DNA of 60,269 nt from Pullilachnospira_A gallistercoris (GCA_018712125.1 DVHM01000133.1:1-60269); one strand, 5' to 3'; shown: positions 15,220 through 24,762, counted from the first letter of the stretch. Notes: a model not told the origin generated them from the sequence alone. A program made the numbers and translations.

Positions 15220-16608
15220 ATGTTTAGAAAAAAAATTTACGCGGGACTGCTGGCGGCTGCCCTGACCGTCACATCCCTGTTTGCGAATACGGTGACAGCC
15301 AGGGCCGAGGAATCCTGGCCCGGCGGCATTGACACCCAATCTGCGGCGGCCATTGTCATGGAACAGGAGACAGGGGCGATTCTCTACGAAAAAAATATTC
15401 ACGCCACATACTACCCGGCCAGCATTACCAAAATTCTGACGGCGCTGGTGGCTCTGGAGAACAGCAGCCTGGACGAGGTCGTGACCTTTTCCAAAGACGC
15501 GGTCTATCTGAATGAAGGGGATTCCTCTCATATCAGCAGAGACGTGGGCGAACAGATGACCATGGAGCAGTGCCTCTACGGCATGCTTCTGGAATCCGCC
15601 AACGAGTGTGCCTACGCCATTGCGGAGCATGTGGGAGGCGGCGACGTCAACGTTTTTGTCGATATGATGAATCAGAAGGCGGCGGAGCTGGGCTGTCAGG
15701 ATTCCCATTTCAACAACACCAACGGCCTTCCCGACGAGAACCACTATGTGAGCGCCTACGATATGGCCCTGATCTCCCGGGCGGCTTATCAGAATCCGAC
15801 CTTCGCGAAAATCATCGGGACGGAATCCTATCAGATTCCTCCGACCAACACCCATGCGGATCCGACGCCGCTGAATAACCATCACAGCATGCTGCACCCC
15901 TATCACACTTCCCGCTATGTCTACCCCTACTGCCTGGGAGGGAAGACCGGCTATACCCGCGCGGCCAACTCCACGCTGGTAACCTACGCGGCCAAGGATG
16001 GCATGACGCTGGTCTGCGTGGTGTTGAATGTGACCAGTCCGGGACACTGGATTGACACAACCAATCTGTTCAATTACTGCTTTGACAATTTTGCTGCCTA
16101 CAATGTGGCGGATCAGGCGTCTCCCTTTGCGGGGGATGTGGACGGCAGTCTCGGCAGTCTCGCCGGAGACGGGAAACTGGCGACGACGGATCCTCACGGA
16201 ACGGTGGTTCTTCCCAAAACCGCGAGCCTGGCGGACGCGCAGGCGGAGGTTGTGCCGAAAAGCAGCGACGAGGATCCCGCTCTGGTAGGACAGGTAACCT
16301 ATACCTATGCCGGGCATTATGTGGGACAGACCACGGTCAGCTATCAGCAGAGCGAGAAGGGCGCGTTCCCCTTCCACAATCTGGATCCGGCGGAGGGCGG
16401 CAGCCAGGTCAGAGGCATCCATATCAATTTCTTCATGATTCTTCTGATCCTGGCGGCGTTGGCGGTAATTGCCCTCGGGATTTTCGCGCTGGGACGGACC
16501 TTTTCCCGGATCAGTATCCGCCGGCGCAGACGGAAGAACAGCGCAAAGAAGAAAAAGCCTGCCTACCGGCAGATTCGCAGGAACCGCCGGAGAGGCCGCA
16601 GATACTAG
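15220..16608 (+). CDS. D-alanyl-D-alanine carboxypeptidase (S11 family, DacF-like)
   Basis: A 462-residue low-molecular-weight penicillin-binding protein. Signal peptide MFRKKIYAGLLAAALTVTSL; catalytic SxxK at S68-I-T-K71, SxN at S126-A-N128 and KTG at K242-T-G244. A C-terminal membrane helix (about 407-430) replaces the usual amphipathic anchor and is followed by a very Arg/Lys-rich tail. It trims the terminal D-Ala from peptidoglycan stem peptides on the outer face. The spore-cortex homologue DacF is one possible role. The ATG at 15220 has a weak GGAAAG SD; upstream frame to 15139 lacks a signal. Confidence 0.9.
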   Translation: MFRKKIYAGLLAAALTVTSLFANTVTARAEESWPGGIDTQSAAAIVMEQETGAILYEKNIHATYYPASITKILTALVALENSSLDEVVTFSKDAVYLNEGDSSHISRDVGEQMTMEQCLYGMLLESANECAYAIAEHVGGGDVNVFVDMMNQKAAELGCQDSHFNNTNGLPDENHYVSAYDMALISRAAYQNPTFAKIIGTESYQIPPTNTHADPTPLNNHHSMLHPYHTSRYVYPYCLGGKTGYTRAANSTLVTYAAKDGMTLVCVVLNVTSPGHWIDTTNLFNYCFDNFAAYNVADQASPFAGDVDGSLGSLAGDGKLATTDPHGTVVLPKTASLADAQAEVVPKSSDEDPALVGQVTYTYAGHYVGQTTVSYQQSEKGAFPFHNLDPAEGGSQVRGIHINFFMILLILAALAVIALGIFALGRTFSRISIRRRRRKNSAKKKKPAYRQIRRNRRRGRRY

Positions 16609-16629
16609 AGGAAAGGACGATCGGAGGAT

Positions 16630-18102
16630 ATGCTGGATCAGGCATTGGAGACATACGGCAAATCGAAGGCATATCCCTTTCATATGCCGGGACATAAGCG
16701 TCGGAATATGGGGATTGCCGATCCCTATCAGGTGGATATCACGGAGATTCATGGTTTTGACAATCTGCACGATCCCCAGGGGTATCTGCTGGAGGCGATG
16801 GAACACCTGCAGAACCTTTACGGCAGCGATCACAGCTACCTGCTGGTGGGAGGCTCCACGGCAGGCAACCTTGCCGCGGTGTTTGCCGCGGCGGATCAGG
16901 GGCAGGAACTGATCGTCGGGAGGAATTCCCATCGGAGCGTGTACAATGGGGCCTATCTGCGCAGATGCAGACTGCACTATCTCTATCCCCGGCCCTGGGC
17001 CGGCGCGCCCTTTTCGGGGGAGATTTTTCCGGAGGATGTGGAGGAAGCGCTTCTTCGCTATCCCGAAAGCCGCGGGGTGCTCATCACCTGCCCTACCTAC
17101 GAGGGGGTCATGTCCGATGTGGGAGAGATCGCTGAGGTCTGCCACCGGCATGGAGTGCCGCTGATTGTGGACGCAGCCCACGGAGCGCATCTGGGATTTT
17201 CGCCCTTTTTCCCTCCCTCCCCGGTAAAGGAGGGGGCGGACCTGGTTGTCATGAGCCTCCACAAAACCCTTCCCAGTCTTACCCAGACCGCGGTGCTGCA
17301 CCTGCGGGGAGAACGGATTTCCAGGGAGAGGTGCGAGAAATTTCTCAGTATTTTTCAGAGCAGTTCGCCCTCCTATGTGTTGATGGACAGCATGGTAAAA
17401 TGTATCCGCTATCTGGAGGAGAATAAGGAGGAGGCCTTTTCCCGCTTTGCCGGGTTACTGACAGATTTCTATGACAGAGCGGAATGTCTCAGACATCTTC
17501 GGGTGTTGGGGACCAGGGGGAGGGATCCCTCCAAGATCGTGATTTCCACAGCGGGTACCGGGATGACCGGGGAGGAACTGAGCCGTTGGCTGCGGGAGAC
17601 AGATGGGCTGGAACTGGAGATGAGCGCCAGCGATTATGCTCTGGCCATGACCAGTATCATGGACAGCCCGGAAGGATTTGAGCGTCTGCTTGCCGCCCTG
17701 AGGGAACTGGATGGGCAGATGAGCGGACCGGAGGAGACGAGAGATTCGCGGGCCATGGAAGAACGGACGCGGTTACAAAAGAGGCAGAAGCGGAACCGGG
17801 GTAGCTCGGCTGCCGGGAGCGGCGCCGGAGCGAAAGAAGAGGTTGAGCAGGTGCTGGAACTGTGGGAGGCCGAGGACAGCGAGAGGGAGGAGATCGCCCT
17901 CGAGGAGGCGGGGGGATCTGTGGCGGCCGGACAGGTGGCCGTCTACCCGCCGGGGATTCCCCTGATCGTGCCGGGAGAACGGATCGGCGAAAGCCGGATT
18001 TTGCAGATAGAACAGGCGCTGGCCGATGGGCTTACGGTCAACGGTTTGAAGCGCCGGGAAGGCCGCTGGTATCTCCCGGCGGTAAAGCGGCAGAATATGT
18101 GA
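16630..18102 (+). CDS. Orn/Lys/Arg decarboxylase-like PLP enzyme (YaaO type)
   Basis: A 490-residue fold-type I PLP protein. PFHMPGHKRR near the N-terminus and SLHKTLPSLTQTAVLH carrying the Schiff-base Lys (HKT) are diagnostic; YEGVMSDV and IVDAAHGAHLGF bracket the cofactor site. Length matches B. subtilis YaaO, which also lies upstream of a nucleotide kinase and holB. Between the large domain and the C-terminal domain (about 366-434) is a charged, low-complexity linker unlike the rest. Substrate (Arg, Lys or Orn) is not decided by sequence. First gene of the holB-rsmI cluster. Confidence 0.85.
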   Translation: MLDQALETYGKSKAYPFHMPGHKRRNMGIADPYQVDITEIHGFDNLHDPQGYLLEAMEHLQNLYGSDHSYLLVGGSTAGNLAAVFAAADQGQELIVGRNSHRSVYNGAYLRRCRLHYLYPRPWAGAPFSGEIFPEDVEEALLRYPESRGVLITCPTYEGVMSDVGEIAEVCHRHGVPLIVDAAHGAHLGFSPFFPPSPVKEGADLVVMSLHKTLPSLTQTAVLHLRGERISRERCEKFLSIFQSSSPSYVLMDSMVKCIRYLEENKEEAFSRFAGLLTDFYDRAECLRHLRVLGTRGRDPSKIVISTAGTGMTGEELSRWLRETDGLELEMSASDYALAMTSIMDSPEGFERLLAALRELDGQMSGPEETRDSRAMEERTRLQKRQKRNRGSSAAGSGAGAKEEVEQVLELWEAEDSEREEIALEEAGGSVAAGQVAVYPPGIPLIVPGERIGESRILQIEQALADGLTVNGLKRREGRWYLPAVKRQNM

Positions 18103-18117
18103 AAAGGAGAGACGGTT

Positions 18118-18714
18118 GTGGGAAAGATTTTTTGTATTATGGGAAAGAGCGCCACGGGCAAGGATACGATTTACAAGGCCCTTCTGGCGCGGGAAGATCT
18201 GGGCCTTCGCCGCATTGTCTCCTGTACGACGCGGCCGATCCGGGCGGGAGAGGCCGACGGAGTGGAATATCACTTCTGCACAGAGGAGGAACGGGATCGC
18301 CTGCTGGCCTCTGGCCGGGTCATTGAGATGCGCAGCTACGATACCTGCGAGGGACGGTGGGACTATTTTACCGTGGCGGACGATCGGCTTGATCTGAGCG
18401 CAGGGGATTATCTGATCATCGGAACCCTGGAGTCCTACTGTAAAATCCGGGATTTTTACGGGAAAGAGCAGGTGGTTCCCATTTATATCGAGGTGGAGGA
18501 TGGACTGCGGCTGTCCCGGGCTCTGGAGCGGGAGCGGGGGCAGCAGCACCCGAAATACCGGGAGATGTGTCGCCGCTTTCTGGCGGACGAGCAGGATTTT
18601 TCCCCGGAGAAGCTTGCGAAGGCGGAGATCGACAGGCGCTTTGTCAACGAGGAGGCGGACAGAACGCAGGAGGAGATCGCTTCCTATATCATGTCCCTTC
18701 GCCGGACATCATAG
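18118..18714 (+). CDS. Guanylate kinase-like P-loop protein
   Basis: A 198-residue protein with a GMP-kinase core: P-loop GKSATGKDTIYKAL, then VSCTTRPIRAGEADGVEYHF, the GMP-binding TTRPxRxGExxGxxY motif. The P-loop differs from the normal GPSGSGKST by SATGKD, and the lid region is shortened. It sits where B. subtilis has tmk (before holB). GTG start at 18118 with AAGGAGA upstream. It may be a true (d)GMP kinase or a paralogue with another nucleotide substrate; no other gmk is visible in the window. Confidence 0.75.
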   Translation: MGKIFCIMGKSATGKDTIYKALLAREDLGLRRIVSCTTRPIRAGEADGVEYHFCTEEERDRLLASGRVIEMRSYDTCEGRWDYFTVADDRLDLSAGDYLIIGTLESYCKIRDFYGKEQVVPIYIEVEDGLRLSRALERERGQQHPKYREMCRRFLADEQDFSPEKLAKAEIDRRFVNEEADRTQEEIASYIMSLRRTS

Positions 18715-18742
18715 AGAAGAAGACAGAGAGGAGGCAGCGGGT

Positions 18743-19753
18743 TTGGAAGAGCAGGAAAAAAAGACGTTTTCCGCCATTGTGGGGCTGGAGGATCTGAAGG
18801 AGCATCTGCAGAACGCCATTTCCATGGACAAGATCAGCCACGCCTACATCATCAACGGCGAGAAGGATTCCGGCAAGATGATGCTGGCGGAGGCTTTCGC
18901 GGCCACGCTGCTGTGTGAGCAAAAGGGAAAGGACGCCTGCATGGAATGCCGTTCCTGCCGGCAGGCGGCGGGCAGAAACAATCCGGATATCATCTATATT
19001 ACCCATGAGAAACCCAATGTGATCTCTGTGGATGATATCCGCCGGCAGCTCAACGACAGCGTGGTCATACGACCCTACGCGGCGGCGCGGAAGGTTTACA
19101 TTGTGGACGAGGCGGAGAAGATGAATCCCCAGGCTCAGAATGCCCTGCTAAAGACCATCGAGGAGCCGCCTTCCTATGTGGTTATTCTGCTTCTGACCAC
19201 CAACGCGGACGGTTTTCTGCCGACGATCCTCTCCCGCTGTGTGACGCTGAACGTGAAGCCGGTGTCCGCGGGAAAGATCGAGAAGATGCTGATGGAGCGC
19301 TGCCATGTTGTGGATTATCAGGCGAAGATGTGCGCGGCTTTTTCCCAGGGGAATGTGGGGAAGGCGATCCGTCTGGCCTCCTCCGAGGAGTTTGGACAGA
19401 GGAAAAATGCCGTTGTGGAGCTGCTGGCTACCCTGCCGCAGATGGGGCTGGCGGAAATCCAGAATACGGTCAAGGATCTGGACAAGGAGAAGAGGGAAAT
19501 AGAGGAATATCTCGATCTGATTACCCTTTGGTATCGGGATGTGTTATTATATAAATCGGCGGGGCCGCGTTCTCCGCTGGTGTTTCAGGATCAGCTGTTT
19601 CGTCTGAAGAGCCAGGCGGTCGATCTGTCTTACCGGAAGCTCGAGAGAATTCTCGAGGAGATCGACACGGCAAAAAGACGGCTGCGGGCGAATGTGAACT
19701 TCGAGCTGACCATGGAACTGCTGTTTATGACAATCAAAGGAGATGTAGCATGA
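18743..19753 (+). CDS. holB: DNA polymerase III delta' subunit
   Basis: A 336-residue AAA+ clamp-loader protein. HAYIINGEKDSGKMMLAEAF is a degenerate Walker A (delta' does not need ATP hydrolysis), the zinc module is ACMECRSCRQ with an upstream Cys, and KVYIVDEAEKMNPQAQNALL plus KTIEEPP are strong delta'/gamma motifs. Start chosen as TTG 18743, with a perfect GAGGAGG 8 bp upstream and no nearby ATG. Its stop overlaps the ricT start. It loads the beta clamp with tau/gamma and delta. Confidence 0.9.
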   Translation: MEEQEKKTFSAIVGLEDLKEHLQNAISMDKISHAYIINGEKDSGKMMLAEAFAATLLCEQKGKDACMECRSCRQAAGRNNPDIIYITHEKPNVISVDDIRRQLNDSVVIRPYAAARKVYIVDEAEKMNPQAQNALLKTIEEPPSYVVILLLTTNADGFLPTILSRCVTLNVKPVSAGKIEKMLMERCHVVDYQAKMCAAFSQGNVGKAIRLASSEEFGQRKNAVVELLATLPQMGLAEIQNTVKDLDKEKREIEEYLDLITLWYRDVLLYKSAGPRSPLVFQDQLFRLKSQAVDLSYRKLERILEEIDTAKRRLRANVNFELTMELLFMTIKGDVA

Positions 19754-20628
19754 TAAAGATCATAGGAGTGCGTTTTCGCGAGGCGGGAAAGATTTACTAT
19801 TTTTCCCCCGGAAAACGGAAGATATCCCGGGGAGACCAGGTTATTGTGGAGACGGCCCGGGGCGTGGAAATGGGCCGGGTGGTCCTCGGGGAGAAGGAAG
19901 TGCCGGAGGAGGAGATCGTCTCTCCGCTGAAGGAAGTGACCCGCATCGCCACCGAGGAGGATCTCAAACGGGTAAAGAGAAACAGGGAGAAAGAGAAGGA
20001 GGCCTTTGTCATCTGCGAGCAGAAGATCAAAAAGCATCAGCTGCAGATGAAGCTGGTGGGGGCTGAATACACCTTTGACAACAACAAGCTGCTGTTCTAT
20101 TTTACAGCGGACGGAAGGATTGATTTCCGGGAGCTGGTAAAGGATCTGGCGTCCGTGTTTCGGACCAGGATCGAACTGCGGCAGATCGGCGTCCGGGATG
20201 AGACGAAGATGATGGGGGGCATCGGAATCTGCGGCCGGGAACTGTGCTGCAAGACATTTCTGTCAGATTTCGCCCCGGTGTCCATCAAGATGGCAAAGGA
20301 GCAGAATCTCTCCCTCAATCCGGGAAAGATTTCCGGTCTCTGCGGGCGGCTGATGTGCTGTCTGAAAAATGAGTACGAGACCTACGAGTACCTGAACAGC
20401 CGTCTGCCGGGCGTGGGAGATTTTGTCACGACACCCGACGGCGTCAAAGGGCAGGTACAGAGTGTCAATGTGCTGCGGCAGACCGTGAAGGTGCTGACGG
20501 AACAGGGAGATGTGAAGGAAGTTCAGGAGTACAAGGTCAGTCAGCTGAAGTTCCGTCCGAGGAAAAAGAAGGTAAAGGTAACCAAGGAGGAGCTGAAGGA
20601 GCTCAAGAATCTCGAGGATAAGAACTGA
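19750..20628 (+). CDS. ricT: PSP1 domain protein RicT (YaaT)
   Basis: A 292-residue protein with the PSP1 C-terminal domain and the Cys-rich motifs GICGRELCC and GLCGRLMCC, which in B. subtilis RicT are part of the RicA-RicF-RicT complex that binds Fe-S clusters and stimulates RNase Y mRNA processing. The N-terminus begins MIKIIGVRFREAGKIYYFSP. ATGA overlap with holB. The C-terminal ~20 residues are Lys/Glu-rich. Also implicated in sporulation in Bacillus. Confidence 0.9.
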   Translation: MIKIIGVRFREAGKIYYFSPGKRKISRGDQVIVETARGVEMGRVVLGEKEVPEEEIVSPLKEVTRIATEEDLKRVKRNREKEKEAFVICEQKIKKHQLQMKLVGAEYTFDNNKLLFYFTADGRIDFRELVKDLASVFRTRIELRQIGVRDETKMMGGIGICGRELCCKTFLSDFAPVSIKMAKEQNLSLNPGKISGLCGRLMCCLKNEYETYEYLNSRLPGVGDFVTTPDGVKGQVQSVNVLRQTVKVLTEQGDVKEVQEYKVSQLKFRPRKKKVKVTKEELKELKNLEDKN

Positions 20629-20629
20629 T

Positions 20630-21379
20630 ATGGAAGAGCGTTTCTTGAAGGAGAGAGAGCGGCTGGACGATCTCCAGATGAAGGGGTATCGGATCATTCA
20701 GCATCCCGACAAATTCTGTTTCGGGATGGACGCGGTGCTGCTCAGCGGATTTGCCCGGGTGTATCCGGGGGAGCGGGTGCTGGATCTGGGAACCGGCACC
20801 GGCGTCATACCGATTTTGCTGGAGGCCAAGACAAAGGGCAGCCGGTTCTGCGGATTGGAAATTCAGCCGGAGAGCGCCGACATGGCCAGGCGGAGCGTGG
20901 AGTACAACGGCCTTTCCGACAGGGTAGAGATCGTCGAAGGAGATATCAAAGATGCCTCAAGTCTGTTTGGGGCATCTTCTTTTGACGTGGTAACCTGTAA
21001 TCCCCCCTATATGGGTAAAAGCGCGGGGCTGGTCAATCCCATGAGCGCCAAGGCCATCGCCCGCCATGAGATTCTCTGCAGCCTGGAGGATGTGATTCGG
21101 GAGACCGCCCGGATTCTCCCGGCCAAGGGCCGCTGCTATTTTGTGCACCGCCCTTTTCGAATGGTGGAAATCTTTACGCTGATGCATCAGTACGGAATCG
21201 AGCCGAAACGCATGCAGCTGGTGCATCCTTACCGGGAGCAGAAACCAAACATGGTGTTGGTGGAGGGCATGCGGGAGGGAAAGAGCGGCCTTACCGTGGA
21301 AAAACCTCTGGTTATCTATGAGAGCCAGGGCGTCTACACAGAGGATGTGCTTCGCATCTATCGGGAGGAAGAAAAATGA
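20630..21379 (+). CDS. tRNA1(Val) (adenine-N6)-methyltransferase family protein (TrmN6/YabB)
   Basis: A 249-residue class I methyltransferase. RVLDLGTGTGVIPILLEAK is the SAM site and VVTCNPPYM is the NPPY motif of amino-N6-adenine methyltransferases. The order ricT-yabB-rsmI is the same as in B. subtilis. Starts 1 bp after the ricT stop; its stop overlaps rsmI. Inside the gene (20949-20978) a 12-bp perfect-to-wobble stem followed by a T-rich stretch resembles a terminator. Confidence 0.86.
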   Translation: MEERFLKERERLDDLQMKGYRIIQHPDKFCFGMDAVLLSGFARVYPGERVLDLGTGTGVIPILLEAKTKGSRFCGLEIQPESADMARRSVEYNGLSDRVEIVEGDIKDASSLFGASSFDVVTCNPPYMGKSAGLVNPMSAKAIARHEILCSLEDVIRETARILPAKGRCYFVHRPFRMVEIFTLMHQYGIEPKRMQLVHPYREQKPNMVLVEGMREGKSGLTVEKPLVIYESQGVYTEDVLRIYREEEK

Positions 21380-22212
21380 GCGGAATTCTTTATCTTTGCG
21401 CCACCCCCATCGGAAATCTGGAGGATATTACCTATCGGGTGGTGCGCGTTCTCGGGGAGGCGGATCTGATTGCCGCGGAGGATACAAGAAACTCTCTGCG
21501 GCTGCTGCGCCATTACGGTATTACCACTCCCATGACCAGCTACCATGAGTTCAACAAGATCGAGAAGGCGAAGGCCCTGATCGCGCGGCTGGAGCAGGGG
21601 CAGAATATTGCCCTGATTACCGACGCGGGAACACCGGGGATCTCCGATCCCGGGGAGGAGCTGGTGGCCATGTGCTACGAGAGGGGAATCGAGGTCAACG
21701 CTCTGCCGGGGCCGGCGGCCTGCATTACCGCCATAACCTCCTCGGGACAGCCCTGCCGGCGGTTTGCCTTCGAGGCTTTTCTTCCAAAAGATAAGAAGGA
21801 ACGGCATCGGGTGCTGGAGGAGATGGGGCGGGAGACCAGGACGATGGTGTTGTATGAGGCGCCCCACCATCTCCGGGGGACCCTGGAGGAACTTTATCAG
21901 GTGCTCGGAGACCGCTCCCTGACACTTTGCAGGGAACTGACGAAGAAATTCGAGGAGAAACAGAAAACGACACTGGAGCAGGCCATCGCCTACTACGAGG
22001 AACATGAGCCCCGGGGAGAGTATGTGCTGGTCATCGCCGGAAAGTCCAAAGAGCAGGTGCGCCGGGAGGAGACGGCCCGATGGGAAAACCTCTCCATACC
22101 GGAGCATGTGGCCATGTACGAGGCCTCCGGGATGGATCGGAAGGAGGCCATGAAGGCCGCGGCAAAGGACCGAGGCGTAAGCAAGCGGGATATTTACCGG
22201 GAACTGCTGTAA
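21376..22212 (+). CDS. rsmI: 16S rRNA 2'-O-ribose C1402 methyltransferase
   Basis: A 278-residue tetrapyrrole-methylase-fold enzyme. LYLCATPIGNLEDITYRVVR, AAEDTRNSLRLLRHYGI, ALITDAGTPGISDPG and NALPGPAACITAI are the canonical RsmI motifs. It methylates the ribose of C1402 in the decoding centre. Last gene of the rightward cluster; it faces the DUF885 gene tail-to-tail with 22 bp between stops and no clear terminator. Confidence 0.95.
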   Translation: MSGILYLCATPIGNLEDITYRVVRVLGEADLIAAEDTRNSLRLLRHYGITTPMTSYHEFNKIEKAKALIARLEQGQNIALITDAGTPGISDPGEELVAMCYERGIEVNALPGPAACITAITSSGQPCRRFAFEAFLPKDKKERHRVLEEMGRETRTMVLYEAPHHLRGTLEELYQVLGDRSLTLCRELTKKFEEKQKTTLEQAIAYYEEHEPRGEYVLVIAGKSKEQVRREETARWENLSIPEHVAMYEASGMDRKEAMKAAAKDRGVSKRDIYRELL

Positions 22213-22234
22213 TCCCGGCTTCCGCGATGGGGCC

Positions 22235-24028
22235 TCAGGCGGCCGCCTCTGCCGCCAGACGTGAAAAGTAATCGTCCAGCTCCTCCTCCAGAAGGTCGAA
22301 GGAGGTGGGCCCGGTTTCCAGAATACATTTGTGAAATTCATAGAGTGTGAATGTGTCGGGGTACTTCGCCGCCATCTCCTGCCGCAGGGAGAGGAAGGAG
22401 AGGTACCCCACATAATATTTCAGGTAATTTGCCGGATCGGAAAGGATCATCTGGTAGATCTCCTCCACCACCTCCCGGTCGCTGATGCCGTACTCGGAGA
22501 AGAAGGAGAGGGTCTGCGCCACATCCCAGCCCCGATAGTGGATGCCGATGTCGGCAGTGGCGTAGAGACTTAAAATCACGCTGTAGTTTTTTTCCAGCAC
22601 TGTGGCCAGGGATTCATCCATGCCGGCATAGTGGTAGGAGATCATCTCCACGTAGGTGGCCCAGCCCTCGGTAAAACCCGGAAAGGAGAGCATGCTCCGG
22701 ACGTTCTCCAGGCCGTAGGAATAGCTCATGACTGTCTGGTAGAGATGTCCCGGGAATCCCTCGTGGGCGATGGTGGTAAACAGATCCAGATTTCCCGAGA
22801 CCTTGGAGGGATTGTAGTAGATCACGTTGTCCTGATAATCGTCGATGGGGGCCACCAGGTAGAAGGCCGGGGCGGTGTAGGGAGCCAGGTAGTCGTCCAC
22901 CACGCTGATGGAGGCGAAAGCGCCGCTGCAGGCCGGGAAGTCCTTCGTGATCGCCTGCTGCAGGCTGGCCAGCATCAGTTCCGGGTCACTCTGTTCATAC
23001 TGGTAGCCCGCGCACCGGGAAGCCAGCGTGGGATCCGCGGCAAAGAGGGAGGTCATGATTCCCATATCGGTTTCCCGCTGCTGTCGGATGCGGTAGGAGA
23101 GCATCAGGGGAGCATCCTTCGTGCCGGTGGCCTGCCTGACCAGAAGCGTGTAGTAGTCCTTTCCGCCGGAGACGTGGGCCAGCCCCTCCTCGTTGACGCA
23201 GGTGCCCTTCAGGGTTTCCATCTTTTCCGCCAGCGCCCGGTAGGAGGGCAGCACCTTGTCTCGCACAGTGTTTTCGTTGGTGTCGATGTACTTTTCCTTT
23301 TCCAGGTCTGTGAGAAAATCCGCCTCCATGATCTTTCGGCGGAAGGAGGCGAGGAGAAGGTGTTCCTCCGACTCGGTGCCGAAGGTATTGCAGAAGGAGA
23401 TGACCTGATCCATGGCCCCGTCGTTCATGGCCAGCCCCAGATCGCTCTTTTCCTTCTCATAGGAGAAAATATTGGAAAAATAGATATCCACCTTATCCAG
23501 CAGAGCCAGATAATCCTCCACATCCTGTTTGTCGGAAAAGACATATTCCGAGAGAAGGATCGGCAAATCCACATGGAGTCCGCTGGAGGGGGAGAGCAGT
23601 TCCTCGTAGCAGGTGTACTCCAGAAGATCCAGCTGGAGAGTCAGGTATTCCTTCAGTGTGTCGTAGACCAGCCACTGCCGGTCTGTCAGCCGGCCGGGGG
23701 AGAAGGATTCCAGCTGCGTCAGCAGGGACTCCATATCCCGCCGGCTTTTCTCGATTCCTCCGGCGGAAAGATCCGCGAAGGCGGCGTCCTTTCGGGCGAT
23801 GCCGGAAGCGGCGGGATCGCGCAGGGTAAAGTGGAGGGACAGCGTGTCCTGACTGGCCAGGTTCGCGAAGGCGGCGTCGAGAAACTCGTCAAAGAGGACG
23901 GTTTCCTCCTGCCGGGTGGAGGGAAAAGTCAGAACTTCGCCCAGGGAACCTTCCTCGCCGCAGCCTCCGATGAAGATCAGGAGCACGAGAGAGAGGGATA
24001 AAAGAAAACATTTTTTCCGAAGCGTCAT
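22235..24028 (-). CDS. DUF885 family lipoprotein, putative metallopeptidase-like
   Basis: A 597-residue lipoprotein. Signal MTLRKKCFLLSLSLVLLIFI with lipobox GGC. The HExxxxH-like motif HEGFPGH at 422-428 (AHEGFPGHLYQ) followed by EGWATYVE and about 30 residues later is typical of DUF885, a gluzincin-related family. The ATG at 24028 has AAGGAGGC 2-4 bp before it. Substrate unknown; extracellular peptide hydrolysis is the family-level guess. Monocistronic and divergent from spmA. Confidence 0.82.
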   Translation of the reverse strand: MTLRKKCFLLSLSLVLLIFIGGCGEEGSLGEVLTFPSTRQEETVLFDEFLDAAFANLASQDTLSLHFTLRDPAASGIARKDAAFADLSAGGIEKSRRDMESLLTQLESFSPGRLTDRQWLVYDTLKEYLTLQLDLLEYTCYEELLSPSSGLHVDLPILLSEYVFSDKQDVEDYLALLDKVDIYFSNIFSYEKEKSDLGLAMNDGAMDQVISFCNTFGTESEEHLLLASFRRKIMEADFLTDLEKEKYIDTNENTVRDKVLPSYRALAEKMETLKGTCVNEEGLAHVSGGKDYYTLLVRQATGTKDAPLMLSYRIRQQRETDMGIMTSLFAADPTLASRCAGYQYEQSDPELMLASLQQAITKDFPACSGAFASISVVDDYLAPYTAPAFYLVAPIDDYQDNVIYYNPSKVSGNLDLFTTIAHEGFPGHLYQTVMSYSYGLENVRSMLSFPGFTEGWATYVEMISYHYAGMDESLATVLEKNYSVILSLYATADIGIHYRGWDVAQTLSFFSEYGISDREVVEEIYQMILSDPANYLKYYVGYLSFLSLRQEMAAKYPDTFTLYEFHKCILETGPTSFDLLEEELDDYFSRLAAEAAA

Positions 24029-24087
24029 AATGCCTCCTTGCTGGATGTGATCTTGGCAGATTTCCGGGGCGGATAGGCCCCCAATGT

Positions 24088-24116
24088 CTAATATATGTGA
24101 TTGAAAATCATAATAT
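24088..24116 (+). promoter_or_regulatory. Candidate sigma-E-type promoter of spmAB
   Basis: CTAATAT (24088-24094), 14-bp spacer, CATAATAT (24109-24116). This fits the sporulation sigma-E pattern (ATATT-like -35, CATAcaAT -10) better than a vegetative one, and the genes are sporulation genes. Weak evidence alone. Confidence 0.35.
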
Positions 24117-24162
24117 CCCGGCGGCGGCATAAAATGGAACAAAAGACAAAAGCGGAGGCGCT

Positions 24163-24762
24163 ATGAATTATCTGTGGGCCGGCATGCTGCTGGTGGGCAT
24201 TGTCTACGGATGCCTGACCGGAAAGACGGCGGAGATTACCCAGGCGGCGTTGGACTCGGCGGGGGAGGCCATCTCTCTGTGCATAACCATGACGGGCATT
24301 ATGTGCTTCTGGGTGGGGATGATGCGGATCGCGGAGAAGGCCGGCATGATCCGAAAGATGGCGGCGAAGATGGAACCTGTGCTGCGCTTCCTGTTTCCCG
24401 ATCTGCGCCATGAGACCCGGGCCAAGGAGTATATCGCCACCAACATGATCGCCAATATCTTCGGGCTGGGCTGGGCTGCGACGCCGGCGGGGTTGAAAGC
24501 CATGGAGGAGCTGGACCGGGTCGCGCCCCAGACGGGGGAAAACCGGACGGCCACAAAGGATATGTGTACTTTCCTGGTCATCAATATTTCCTCTCTCCAG
24601 CTGATACCGGTCAATATGATCGCCTACCGGAGCCAGTACGGTTCCGCGGATCCCACGGCGATTGTGGGGCCGGCCATCATCGCCACCTGTGTCAGCACCC
24701 TGGTGGCGGTAGCTTTCTGTAAAATCATGCAGCGGGGAGAGGGAAAGGGGCGGGCGACATGA
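24163..24762 (+). CDS. spmA: Spore maturation protein A
   Basis: A 199-residue membrane protein of the nucleoside-recognition/Gate domain family. MNYLWAGMLLVGIVYGCLTG and the ATNMIANIFGLGWAATPAGL stretch are typical of SpmA, needed for spore-core dehydration in Bacillus and Clostridium. SD GGAGGC upstream. Its stop overlaps the spmB start. Confidence 0.92.
   Translation: MNYLWAGMLLVGIVYGCLTGKTAEITQAALDSAGEAISLCITMTGIMCFWVGMMRIAEKAGMIRKMAAKMEPVLRFLFPDLRHETRAKEYIATNMIANIFGLGWAATPAGLKAMEELDRVAPQTGENRTATKDMCTFLVINISSLQLIPVNMIAYRSQYGSADPTAIVGPAIIATCVSTLVAVAFCKIMQRGEGKGRAT

Noticed and set aside
15028..17301. The trmB frame stays open for ~760 more codons on the minus strand
   Set aside because: It is antisense to the carboxypeptidase and decarboxylase genes, has no family resemblance, and trmB has a clear SD and start at 15027.
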